Of a stretch of 64,000 nt of DNA, positions 25,680-33,844 are shown in pieces (positions within the stretch are counted from its first letter, which is position 1; every line of letters begins with the position of its first letter). Both the position numbers and the translations under genes were made by a program. The notes under the pieces are model-generated. The model saw only the letters and a list, made by a program, of their open reading frames with translations, was not told the origin of the DNA and did no database searches. The stretch spans positions 1 to 64,000 of the forward strand of contig NZ_JADEWG010000007.1 in assembly GCF_015207735.1 (NCBI RefSeq), in the 5' to 3' direction. The stretch comes from [Phormidium] sp. LEGE 05292. GTDB lineage: Bacteria > Cyanobacteriota > Cyanobacteriia > Cyanobacteriales > Aerosakkonemataceae.

Positions 25680-27803
25680 TTACTTACCGACAAGGATAAC
25701 GACCGATCGATCGCGCACCAACAAACCCGACTGATCTTCCAACAACCCTTCCTTACCAGGTTCACAAATATCCAAGGGAGAAGCAACGCCAGTATTAGCA
25801 AAAACGTGCCACTTCATGCCATCTTTCAAACCAGGAACTTCAAACCAAAGCGTTTCCCAGTGCATATTCATGGCAACGTAAACATAGTTATCCTCCACCA
25901 TTCCCGACTTCGCGTGTTTCCCACACAGCATAAAAGCCAGAACCCGGCTAGAATCAGACCAATCAGCATTCCAAGCTTGTGTACCATGCCAGGTAATATC
26001 GGCATAGCCACTATTCTTGTAATCTCGATTGCTAAAGTGATACTTACTCCTCAGTACTGGGTGGGCATTGCGAAAACCAATGCAATGCTTGAAAAAGCGG
26101 AATAACTCAGCATTTTTCTCTAAAAGCGTCCAATCCAGCCAGTTTAATTCATTGTCGTGGCAATAAGTGTTATTGTTCCCATTCTGAGAACGTCCCACTT
26201 CATCGCCCATCAAAATCATTGGCACACCAGTAGACACCATCAGCATCACCACAGCATTCTTCATTTGCCGTTGCCGCAAAGCATTAATGCCCGGATCGTC
26301 CGTCCAACCTTCCGCGCCACAGTTCCAACTATCGTTATCGTTGGAACCGTCATTATTGTTCTCTCCGTTAGCTTCATTGTGCTTGCCGTTATAGGAAACC
26401 AAATCAGCTAAAGTAAAACCATCGTGGGCTGTAATAAAATTAATCGAAGTTGCAGGGCCGCGACCTTCCCAAGCATAAAGGTCTGGAGAACCTTGCAGAC
26501 GTTGTGCCATATCGCCCACTCGCCCCGCATCGCCTTTGAGGAACTTGCGAATCCCATCGCGGTATTTGCCGTTCCATTCTGCCCAACGTCCGTAAGCGGG
26601 GAAAGAACCAACTTGGTACAGTCCGCCAGCATCCCAAGCTTCGGCAATTAATTTGCATTTCGCCAAAATTGGGTCAAATGCGAGTGTTTCCAACAATGGG
26701 GGATTTGCCAAAGGAGCACCCCAAGGATCGCGCCCTAAAATAGATGCAAGGTCAAAGCGGAAACCGTCAATGTGATATTCACTTGCCCAATAGCGCAAAC
26801 AATCTAATACAATATTCCGCACGATCGGATTATTGCAATTTAAAGTATTGCCGCAACCACTGAAATTGAAGTAATAACCCTCCGGTGTCAGCATATAGTA
26901 GGTTCTATTATCAATTCCCCGGAAAGAAATTGTTGGCCCGTGTTCATTGCCTTCTGCCGTGTGGTTAAATACCACATCAAGAATTACTTCAATGCCATTT
27001 TTATGCAGGTCTTTAACTAATGCTTTTAATTCATCTACCTGCATTCCTAATTTGCCAGTTGCCGCATAGCCCGCTTTCGGCGCGAAGAAACCGACTGTAC
27101 TATAACCCCAATAATTTACAAGTAATTCATCAGGATTGTTGGGATTAGGACGAGAATTTTCAAACTCATCAAACTCATAAATTGGCATCAACTCGATCGC
27201 ATTAACACCCAACTCTTTGAGATAGGGAATTTTTTCTCGAATTGCCGCAAACGTTCCCGGATGTTTCACCTTTGATGAAGCATGGCGAGTAAAACTACGA
27301 ACGTGCATTTCGTAGACGATTAAATCTTCCGGGGGAATTTCTAAAAGTCGGTCATTTTCCCAGTCAAAATCATCAGGAGCAATTCTGGCACGATGATGAT
27401 AAATATCTTCCCAATCTGGTGTTACTCCCCAAACATCCCGCCCGCCAATAATTTTGGCATAAGGGTCCATGAGAATTTTACTCTTGTCAAACCAATGACC
27501 TTCTTGAGGATTAAAAGGCCCTTCCATGCGATAACCATATTCGATATTTTCGTAATCTACATCGAATACAATCATGCAAAAAACATTACCAATCCTGAAT
27601 TCATCAGGAAAGGGAATTTCCGCCATTGGTTTTTTAGCGTGCTTTTCAAATAGCACCAGAGTACAGGATTTGGCGTGGGAGGAAAAAATCGAGAAGTTGA
27701 CTCCACCAGGAACTACAGTTGCCCCAAAAGGGAAAGGCCGCCCAGTGCGAAGTTTAAATTTGCCGTAAGTGTGAGTAGGATGACTATCAATTCTTAAGTC
27801 CAT
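25680..27803 (-). CDS. glgX: Glycogen debranching enzyme (isoamylase type)
   Basis: A 707-residue GH13 debranching enzyme that hydrolyses alpha-1,6 branches in glycogen. The N-terminal CBM48 domain has GRPFPFGATVVPGGVNFSIF. The catalytic barrel carries DVVFNHTAEGNE, the nucleophile Asp in IDGFRFDLASILGRD, the acid Glu in LIAEAWDAGG and the third acid in FITAHDGFTL. Its location inside a partner-switching operon matches slr1857 in Synechocystis and ties the regulatory system to glycogen use. Length is normal for the family. Confidence 0.95.
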   Translation of the reverse strand: MDLRIDSHPTHTYGKFKLRTGRPFPFGATVVPGGVNFSIFSSHAKSCTLVLFEKHAKKPMAEIPFPDEFRIGNVFCMIVFDVDYENIEYGYRMEGPFNPQEGHWFDKSKILMDPYAKIIGGRDVWGVTPDWEDIYHHRARIAPDDFDWENDRLLEIPPEDLIVYEMHVRSFTRHASSKVKHPGTFAAIREKIPYLKELGVNAIELMPIYEFDEFENSRPNPNNPDELLVNYWGYSTVGFFAPKAGYAATGKLGMQVDELKALVKDLHKNGIEVILDVVFNHTAEGNEHGPTISFRGIDNRTYYMLTPEGYYFNFSGCGNTLNCNNPIVRNIVLDCLRYWASEYHIDGFRFDLASILGRDPWGAPLANPPLLETLAFDPILAKCKLIAEAWDAGGLYQVGSFPAYGRWAEWNGKYRDGIRKFLKGDAGRVGDMAQRLQGSPDLYAWEGRGPATSINFITAHDGFTLADLVSYNGKHNEANGENNNDGSNDNDSWNCGAEGWTDDPGINALRQRQMKNAVVMLMVSTGVPMILMGDEVGRSQNGNNNTYCHDNELNWLDWTLLEKNAELFRFFKHCIGFRNAHPVLRSKYHFSNRDYKNSGYADITWHGTQAWNADWSDSSRVLAFMLCGKHAKSGMVEDNYVYVAMNMHWETLWFEVPGLKDGMKWHVFANTGVASPLDICEPGKEGLLEDQSGLLVRDRSVVILVGK

Positions 27804-27835
27804 AAAGTTTGAGCATTAGGTTGGTTAATTAAACA

Positions 27836-29332
27836 TTAAAGAAGAATAGACGATCGCTGTAAATCAGAAATTTTGCTCCTTTCATTTGTTGATAATGGCA
27901 AATTTTGTCGCACAGCCAGCATAGTAATATCATCAAAAGGATCTGCTTCCGCAATATGAGATTTGATCTCAGTTTTAATGCGTTCTACCAAAGAAACGGC
28001 AGAGGAGGCAGGTTCTTCTAATAGTGAGAGCAATCGGTTTTCAGTAAAGGGAACATCTTCTAAAGAACGGGCATCGGGGACACCATCTGAGAAACTCAGC
28101 ACAATATCTCCAGGTTCTAGCTGTACTCGTTTGACTTCGTAATCAATGTTATAGATGGTGCCGACGGCTGGGCCTGTAGGTTTGAGACGTTCTACAGTTC
28201 CAGAAGCACGGACAATAATTGGCGGTACGTGCCCACCATTAATGTAAGTAAGTACCCCAGTTGTAGGATTGAGAACCCCAAAAAAGATGGTGGCGAACAT
28301 ACACAAGCGTTCGTGATTTTGGGCAATGTAATTGTTAGTTAGTACGATCGCCTTCAGCGCATCAATAATTTTAACCGTATTCGGTGGAACTTCCGCTAAT
28401 TCACTATCTGTTGTTAGCGGTAGTACTACATCAGCAATTTTTTCGTTAGTTCCGTTGGGTAATTCAAAGGAGTAATAACCGGAAAAAATGCGTAATAAAC
28501 TGCGAAACAAGCCCATAAATAAAGCTGCTCCCACACCTTTATCACATACATCTCCGACTACTAAACCAATAGAACCATCAGGAAAGCGGAAAGTATCGTA
28601 GAAATCGCCAGCCACTTGCCGCGCTGGATAAAAACAAGCCACAAATTCCCATCCTGGTACACTTAGCAGTGGATTAGGCAGAAAATCTCGCTGAATTTCC
28701 CTAGCTCTTTCTAGTTCTTGTTTGAGTTGATTCGAGTAACTGTCTAGTTCGTCATAGCAGCGAGCGTATTCTGTAGCTAGGGCGATTTGCCTAGACATCG
28801 ACTGCATAAAGTTAGCAATCACAGCACCGAAATATCCCGGCTGAGAGTGCATCAAGGTGAGGACAGCGAGTAATTTGCCTTTTCTCAGGATGGGTACACT
28901 GAGCAGTGAGCGCATGAATGGGGGTTGATTAAAGAGCAATCGCAAATGTTCAATTTCCAAAACATCTGCTGTTGGCACAACTTGGCGATGGTTATCAGCC
29001 CAATTAATGTAAGCAGGACTAGTGAGAATCAACTGCACAGAAGTTAAATCTTCCTCTTGGGGGATGCTCTTTTGCACAGCACTATTTGAACCTAAAAATA
29101 CCAAACAACCACTTTCCGCACCTGTGAGTTTGCAGGAAATTTCATAAGCTTGTTGGAGAATAGTTTCTAATATGTCTCCCGGCTTAGGACTTTCTGCCAT
29201 ATTTAGCAGATTTTCCAGCATCCGATTTTGGGCTTCAAGGGCGATTCTGGCAATTTTCAGTTCAGCTACTTCTTGTTGCAGTGCTGCCATTTGTTCTAAT
29301 AAATTTTCCGTCGCTTGATTTTGAGCATCCAT
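27836..29332 (-). CDS. GAF-containing PP2C/SpoIIE-type phosphatase, second copy
   Basis: A 498-residue paralogue of the phosphatase at 22919-24355: coiled coil, GAF (LTGAESGCLVFL, LLSVPILRKGKLLAVLTL) and SpoIIE domain with VAGDFYDTFR, VGDVCDKGVGAALF, SFSDGVPDA and DDITMLAV, all metal positions kept. It lies between glgX and the second STAS gene. A second PP2C here is an expansion of the Synechocystis-like order and suggests two partner-switching inputs converging on shared partners. Confidence 0.9.
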   Translation of the reverse strand: MDAQNQATENLLEQMAALQQEVAELKIARIALEAQNRMLENLLNMAESPKPGDILETILQQAYEISCKLTGAESGCLVFLGSNSAVQKSIPQEEDLTSVQLILTSPAYINWADNHRQVVPTADVLEIEHLRLLFNQPPFMRSLLSVPILRKGKLLAVLTLMHSQPGYFGAVIANFMQSMSRQIALATEYARCYDELDSYSNQLKQELERAREIQRDFLPNPLLSVPGWEFVACFYPARQVAGDFYDTFRFPDGSIGLVVGDVCDKGVGAALFMGLFRSLLRIFSGYYSFELPNGTNEKIADVVLPLTTDSELAEVPPNTVKIIDALKAIVLTNNYIAQNHERLCMFATIFFGVLNPTTGVLTYINGGHVPPIIVRASGTVERLKPTGPAVGTIYNIDYEVKRVQLEPGDIVLSFSDGVPDARSLEDVPFTENRLLSLLEEPASSAVSLVERIKTEIKSHIAEADPFDDITMLAVRQNLPLSTNERSKISDLQRSSILL

Positions 29333-29410
29333 AACTACTTCAGTTGTTAATATTTGTACCTTAGATCTGTATTATTCCTGAAGCAGAAGCTATTGTGCCT
29401 GTAACTTTTG

Positions 29411-29449
29411 AAATAGGTGCTAAAGCTAAGATTGCTGTAGCACCTATTT
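29411..29449. terminator. Hairpin between the STAS gene and the second phosphatase gene
   Basis: A perfect 12-bp inverted repeat (AAATAGGTGCTA and TAGCACCTATTT) with a 15-base spacer lies in the 160-base gap downstream of the STAS gene and upstream of the phosphatase gene. It may terminate or attenuate minus-strand transcription, or protect an mRNA end. No strong T run follows on the minus strand. Confidence 0.5.
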
Positions 29450-29492
29450 TGCCTTGGAGTATTCTCACCTATACAGCTATTGAACTTATCTC

Positions 29493-29885
29493 TTATAGCT
29501 CTGCTTTAGAGCCTTTGTCTTTCTCCTGGTGAGAAGCGTCTGGTGTTTGTTTGCTAGAGAGTACCTTTAATGCTTCTTCCTGGTTATCTGATGTGGTAAA
29601 AAAGTCCAGAAATCCAGTAATTGACATAGTATCCTTAATTTCCTCGGAAAGCCCCACCAGAACCAGCCGACCATCCTTAGCACTTACCTGCCGATAAAGA
29701 GAGAGTAACATTCGTAAACCAGCACTAGAAGTGTATGGAACTTCAGTCATATCCAGCAAAATTTTACTTTCTGGCTTTGCCAAGGGTAAAACTTCATCCT
29801 GAACTTCGGGCGCTGTATTTGCATCGATGTCGCCTTCTAATTTGACGACAGTTACATCTTCCTCATTCTCAATCTTAATGTCCAT
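29493..29885 (-). CDS. STAS domain anti-anti-sigma factor, second copy
   Basis: A STAS protein of 130 residues from the ATG at 29885 (MDIKIENEEDVTVVKLEGDI); the longer frame to 29945 would need a TTG start and adds no domain sequence. Phospho-acceptor region: LLDMTEVPYTSSAGLRMLLS. A charged tail of ~25 residues (SKQTPDASHQEKDKGSKAEL) follows the domain. Corresponds by position to slr1856, upstream of glgX in Synechocystis, and is a likely substrate of the phosphatase encoded next. Confidence 0.9.
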   Translation of the reverse strand: MDIKIENEEDVTVVKLEGDIDANTAPEVQDEVLPLAKPESKILLDMTEVPYTSSAGLRMLLSLYRQVSAKDGRLVLVGLSEEIKDTMSITGFLDFFTTSDNQEEALKVLSSKQTPDASHQEKDKGSKAEL

Positions 29886-29966
29886 CTTGTTTTTTGATGA
29901 ATCGTCAACAGCTGATTGTAGATGGCAAATTAAAGATTTTTTCAACTTGCCATCTCAAACCTCTTT

Positions 29967-31790
29967 CTAGCGAGGAACAATTTGCACCTTCACTTTGACC
30001 TGTTCCTGAGTATCTGGTAATTTCACGGTCAAAGCCTCAGCATCAAAATTGCTGTATTCTTCTTCATTTATCCAAACTTTGCCAATGCTGATACTTCCCG
30101 GAGGTAAAATATCGGGTGAAACCCGCAAGATATTATCTTTAAATGCTCCTGGCATTGGCTTAAAGTAAAAGTCCGTTGGGTATTTGAAGATCAGCAAGTT
30201 TTGGTAGACTGCTGACAAATAGCAGAGTTCTGTTGAGTGATAAGCACTCATGGAGTGACTACCTTTAAAGCGTTCTGTACCCATTAAGAAAGGCAAGCCA
30301 CTTGCCAAAGTATTGAAGTATACACCACCGTCATCATGATCGAGGAAGTGAGCATTATAGAAAGCAGAAGCTTCACGGGCATGGCGCAAGTATTCAGGAT
30401 TTTGGAGAGTACCATTCAGAATTAAGTAAGCTAAGATTGCTTGTTCTTGTTGCCACCACGCTTTGCGATCGTGCCACACAAAACGGTGATGTTCTTCACC
30501 TTCTGCTAACACCCTTTCTACCACATCGTACCAACCACCGCGTTGTTTATCGCTACCCACATCTGGCATTAATTGAGCAATCTTTTGGGCCAAAGCAACA
30601 TATTGATCCTTGGGTTTTAAGCTTTGCATCCGCATTAAATTCCAGGCAATTTTCAAGTTATGCCCCACAACGGCGCGGTTTTGTTGCCATCCCCATTCCT
30701 GATCTTTGCTCCAATCTTCGTGGAACTTTTCTTGCACAAATGGGCTATTTTCGTAGTCGGGGAAATATTTCTCGATCGTGTCAAAAGTATACTCCAACAT
30801 ATCAGCATACTTTTGTTCACCAGTTGCCAACCACAGGTTAATTAAATAAGCTGGAGCATGATCGCCCACAGAGTTCCAATTTTTCCGGGCGCGGTTACGT
30901 CCCAAAGACTCAGCACGAGGATTTAAAGTAATTGGATCGATGTGTGAAAAATAGCCGCCTTGCTCTTTATCTAAATAGAATCTGTCAAACAAATCTACCG
31001 TCATTTCCGCATCTTTTAAAATGCGAGGATCGCCAGTAATTCTGTAAGTTTGAATTGGCCCAGCTAAAGCATAAATTTGTTCATAAGCGGGGATACAATC
31101 GATGTCATCACTAAACTCAGAAACTAACAGTTTTTGTTCCCGTTTACCCTGAACTTTAATTGCGTGATACCAGTAAATCAAATTTTCATCAGTATCATAA
31201 AACCTCATGTGTTCCCGCAGGTAATTAGTACCTTTTTCCGCAGCTTCTAAAAAGCGGTCTTCGCCTGTTAATAAATAAGCAGAAGCTAACCCATAAACTA
31301 AGCGGGAAATCGTATCAGTTTCTTGTAGATAATCATCAGGTTTTTTCTCACCAGCTAAATTCAGCATGGTGCGATAGTTATGATAATCGATTTCTTTGTC
31401 GGGATAACCAAATTGCCATTTTAGATAACAATCAGCGATCGATCGAATTTGTTTCACCCACCAATCAGGTTCTTCGTGGCGATATTTGTCAGGTGCTTCC
31501 CCAGGAAACACAAAAGATTTCACTTCAAATTTGTGTCCATCTCCTTGAGGATAAAAAACACCGTAAGCAAATACGTGCTGTCCAGGTGATAGTAATTCAG
31601 CCAATCTTTGGGTAGCATCAATGTAAGATTCACCCAAATTTTGGGCAATTCTTCCCCAAGCAGTCGGTGTTAAATATGCTGTATATTCTCGCCCATCTGA
31701 TGTTTTGATGCCAAAGGATTTACTTTGGCGATCGAAGTGAGTAACATACCCACCAATAGTATCAGAAAAGGTAAAATTCATCCGTTCCAT
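29967..31790 (-). CDS. AGE-family (N-acylglucosamine 2-epimerase-like) protein
   Basis: About 607 residues from the ATG at 31790, which has GAGAGG nine bases upstream; the frame extends to a TTG at 31820. After an N-terminal beta-rich extension (~120 residues), an (alpha/alpha)6 barrel is visible through repeated Trp-rich helices: YGLASAYLLTGEDRFLEAA, AYEQIYALAGPIQTYRITGD, EWGWQQNRAVVGHNLKIAWN and YNAHFLDHDDGGVYFN. Position matches slr1855. The usual family reaction is 2-epimerisation or isomerisation of a sugar, but the N-terminal extension and length differ from characterised enzymes, so the substrate is open. Confidence 0.8.
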   Translation of the reverse strand: MERMNFTFSDTIGGYVTHFDRQSKSFGIKTSDGREYTAYLTPTAWGRIAQNLGESYIDATQRLAELLSPGQHVFAYGVFYPQGDGHKFEVKSFVFPGEAPDKYRHEEPDWWVKQIRSIADCYLKWQFGYPDKEIDYHNYRTMLNLAGEKKPDDYLQETDTISRLVYGLASAYLLTGEDRFLEAAEKGTNYLREHMRFYDTDENLIYWYHAIKVQGKREQKLLVSEFSDDIDCIPAYEQIYALAGPIQTYRITGDPRILKDAEMTVDLFDRFYLDKEQGGYFSHIDPITLNPRAESLGRNRARKNWNSVGDHAPAYLINLWLATGEQKYADMLEYTFDTIEKYFPDYENSPFVQEKFHEDWSKDQEWGWQQNRAVVGHNLKIAWNLMRMQSLKPKDQYVALAQKIAQLMPDVGSDKQRGGWYDVVERVLAEGEEHHRFVWHDRKAWWQQEQAILAYLILNGTLQNPEYLRHAREASAFYNAHFLDHDDGGVYFNTLASGLPFLMGTERFKGSHSMSAYHSTELCYLSAVYQNLLIFKYPTDFYFKPMPGAFKDNILRVSPDILPPGSISIGKVWINEEEYSNFDAEALTVKLPDTQEQVKVKVQIVPR

Positions 31791-31855
31791 TTGGAATTGC
31801 CTCTCAAGATAGTTGAACAAAGTTGCTAAAGCTAATAGCCAACAAAATTGGAATT

Positions 31856-32482
31856 TTAAACCGCTACTTTTTGGGCTTTTTCCGTTTTTTCAATCTCCAC
31901 AACGAAAGCTTCCATAAATTCATCAACTACTCCCGGATGCTTCCCGGTAATCAAATTGTCATCAATAACTAAATCTACGGTTACATCACCGTCAAAAACT
32001 ACATCCGCCCCCGCATTTTCCACATCACAAACAATATTGTGGGCGCAAGTAACTTGACGACCTGTGAGCAAATCGCGATCGGCACATAATAGCCATAAAC
32101 TATGACAAATAGTGCCTATTTTCACATTTCCCGCATCCATAGCTTTTCGGATAAATGCCACCGCTGGCGCTTGATTTTTCTGCCCTTTCTTAACATTTAC
32201 TTGATATCTTAAACGATCCATTGCATAAGCACCGATGCAAATTATCCCTTTATAATCTGCCGGGTCAATGTCGTTAACTTCTGTAGTCACGGTGACATGA
32301 AATTCAATTTGGTCATTTTCAGGATTAGAACCAAAAGTTAATGAAGAATTACCCCACAAATGAGAGATATATTCTACTTCATAACCTTGTTGTGGAAAGT
32401 ATTCATTGAACTTTTTATACTCAGTTGGGTCAAAATGTTCTTCAATGAGTACGCCGATTTTACCTTTAGTTTGAGTTGCCAT
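31856..32482 (-). CDS. DJ-1/PfpI superfamily protein
   Basis: A 208-residue class I glutamine-amidotransferase-like protein. It begins GKIGVLIEEHFDPTEYKKF; the nucleophile elbow is IGTICHSLWLLCAD with Cys followed by His, as in PfpI and DJ-1. A later segment has GADVVFDGDVTVDLVIDDNL and TGKHPGVVDEFMEAF. It resembles slr1854 in both type and position. Activity could be deglycase-, chaperone- or hydratase-like; the sequence does not decide. Confidence 0.88.
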   Translation of the reverse strand: MATQTKGKIGVLIEEHFDPTEYKKFNEYFPQQGYEVEYISHLWGNSSLTFGSNPENDQIEFHVTVTTEVNDIDPADYKGIICIGAYAMDRLRYQVNVKKGQKNQAPAVAFIRKAMDAGNVKIGTICHSLWLLCADRDLLTGRQVTCAHNIVCDVENAGADVVFDGDVTVDLVIDDNLITGKHPGVVDEFMEAFVVEIEKTEKAQKVAV

Positions 32483-32519
32483 TTTTCCAAACCCCTTATT
32501 AATAAATTACTGGTTGATT

Positions 32520-32933
32520 TTACGCAGCAAACACCGGAGAAATATCCATGTAAACTCGCAAATCGCTAAATAATTCGCCTTTCATCCGAATAATATCTGT
32601 ACAGGGAAGCGTCACAACTTTGCTATCATGACGAGTATAAGTAACTTCCATTTCGCAGACAACTACATCTCCCATTTCCCACATTGATTTAATATCGTGG
32701 GAGACAGATTTAAGTTTTTGGCGAAAGGCAACTGAAGACTCATGAATAGCTTTACGTCCGGTAACTGTTGGAGCATTAGCAAATCGGAAAGATGCGTCTT
32801 CAGTAAAGTAAGAGGCAAATTCATCAGCGGTTCTGGTAGTAGTTAAAAAACGCTGAACAATATTTGCTCTATCTCCGGGAAAAATCACTGCTGTCGAATT
32901 TTTTACGCTTAGTTTATCTTGCTGTTCAGCCAT
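32520..32933 (-). CDS. SnoaL/NTF2-like protein
   Basis: A 137-residue NTF2-fold protein: FLTTTRTADEFASYFTEDAS, PTVTGRKAIHESSVAF, SHDIKSMWEMGDVVVCEMEV, TYTRHDSKVVTLPCTDIIRM and LRVYMDISPVF. The LPC(T/A)D word and the final MD-x-(S/T)P-x-F are shared with three further domains encoded just upstream (two in 33025-33786 and the tail of 33845-36268). The fold often holds small hydrophobic ligands and can serve as an isomerase, cyclase or hydratase; no catalytic assignment is possible. Confidence 0.85.
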   Translation of the reverse strand: MAEQQDKLSVKNSTAVIFPGDRANIVQRFLTTTRTADEFASYFTEDASFRFANAPTVTGRKAIHESSVAFRQKLKSVSHDIKSMWEMGDVVVCEMEVTYTRHDSKVVTLPCTDIIRMKGELFSDLRVYMDISPVFAA

Positions 32934-33024
32934 TCTCTTTAATCTCTCAAGACTGGGGAATAAAAACTCGGTTTCTGATTAACCAGTTGTCTGAGTAAGA
33001 AGCTTTACAGAAACCGGATTTTAT

Positions 33025-33786
33025 TTATGAAAATGCGGGATTAGCATCAAGGAAAGCTTGATATTCCTTAACTTTGTTACCTTGGAATTTGATGATATTC
33101 AAGCAGGGGAATTTAAACACTTTTCCGTCTTTGCGGAAGTAAGTAACATCTAATTCAACTGTTACTGTGTTTTCATCAACTTGCCACATATTATGTACAT
33201 CATGGGAAACTTTGCTGAACATTCCCATAATTGGTAGAGCGAAGTCTTTGATTGCTTGTGGGCCGATTATTGGGGGATTATTGGCAATTTTGTAAGCGCC
33301 ATCGGGAGCGAAATAAGTAATGTATTCTTCGACATTATTTGCTTCCACAGTTGCGATCAAATGTTTGGCAATATCCAAAATTGTTTCTTGCTTAGTTTCC
33401 GGTGCCACAAATAGGGGAGATGGGTCCATATAAACCAGCATTTCCTTCACTTTGTCGCCTTCCATGCGGAAAATATCTGTGCAAGGAAGTGTTAACACAC
33501 TACCATCATTACGAATGTAATTAATTTCTAATTCACAAATTACAGAATCGGCATTTTCCCACATAGATTTAATATCGAAAGAAATGCCTTTGATATAGTC
33601 AAGATGACTTGCCATTGTTGCTTCCCGAATGGCTTTTTTACCAATAGCAGGTGGATAATTGCCAAAACGATAATGTGCGTCTTCAGTAAAGTTATTCAGG
33701 GCTGTATCTACATCCATTCTTTCAAACAACCCAATCAAATTTTTGATGATGGATGCTCTAGTTCCGGGAAACATTGTAGTAGTCAT
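33025..33786 (-). CDS. Tandem SnoaL/NTF2-like two-domain protein
   Basis: A 253-residue protein made of two NTF2-like domains. Domain 1 (~1-125) has FDIKSMWENADSVICELEIN, VLTLPCTDIFRMEGDK and MLVYMDPSPLF. Domain 2 (~130-253) has AKHLIATVEANNVEEYITYF, HDVHNMWQVDENTVTVELDV, VFKFPCLNIIKFQGNK and AFLDANPAF. The repeat of the same order shows internal duplication. It lies 92 bases from the single-domain paralogue at 32520-32933 and 59 bases from the large fusion upstream. Confidence 0.85.
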   Translation of the reverse strand: MTTTMFPGTRASIIKNLIGLFERMDVDTALNNFTEDAHYRFGNYPPAIGKKAIREATMASHLDYIKGISFDIKSMWENADSVICELEINYIRNDGSVLTLPCTDIFRMEGDKVKEMLVYMDPSPLFVAPETKQETILDIAKHLIATVEANNVEEYITYFAPDGAYKIANNPPIIGPQAIKDFALPIMGMFSKVSHDVHNMWQVDENTVTVELDVTYFRKDGKVFKFPCLNIIKFQGNKVKEYQAFLDANPAFS

Positions 33787-33844
33787 AATTCCTCCGCGAC
33801 GTAGTGTTTATCTTTTAAGTTGGCAAATTAATTTAAATGCGGGA

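Noticed and set aside
29886-29945. N-terminal extension of the second STAS protein
   Set aside because: It needs a TTG start and adds no STAS sequence; the ATG at 29885 begins exactly at the first domain strand.
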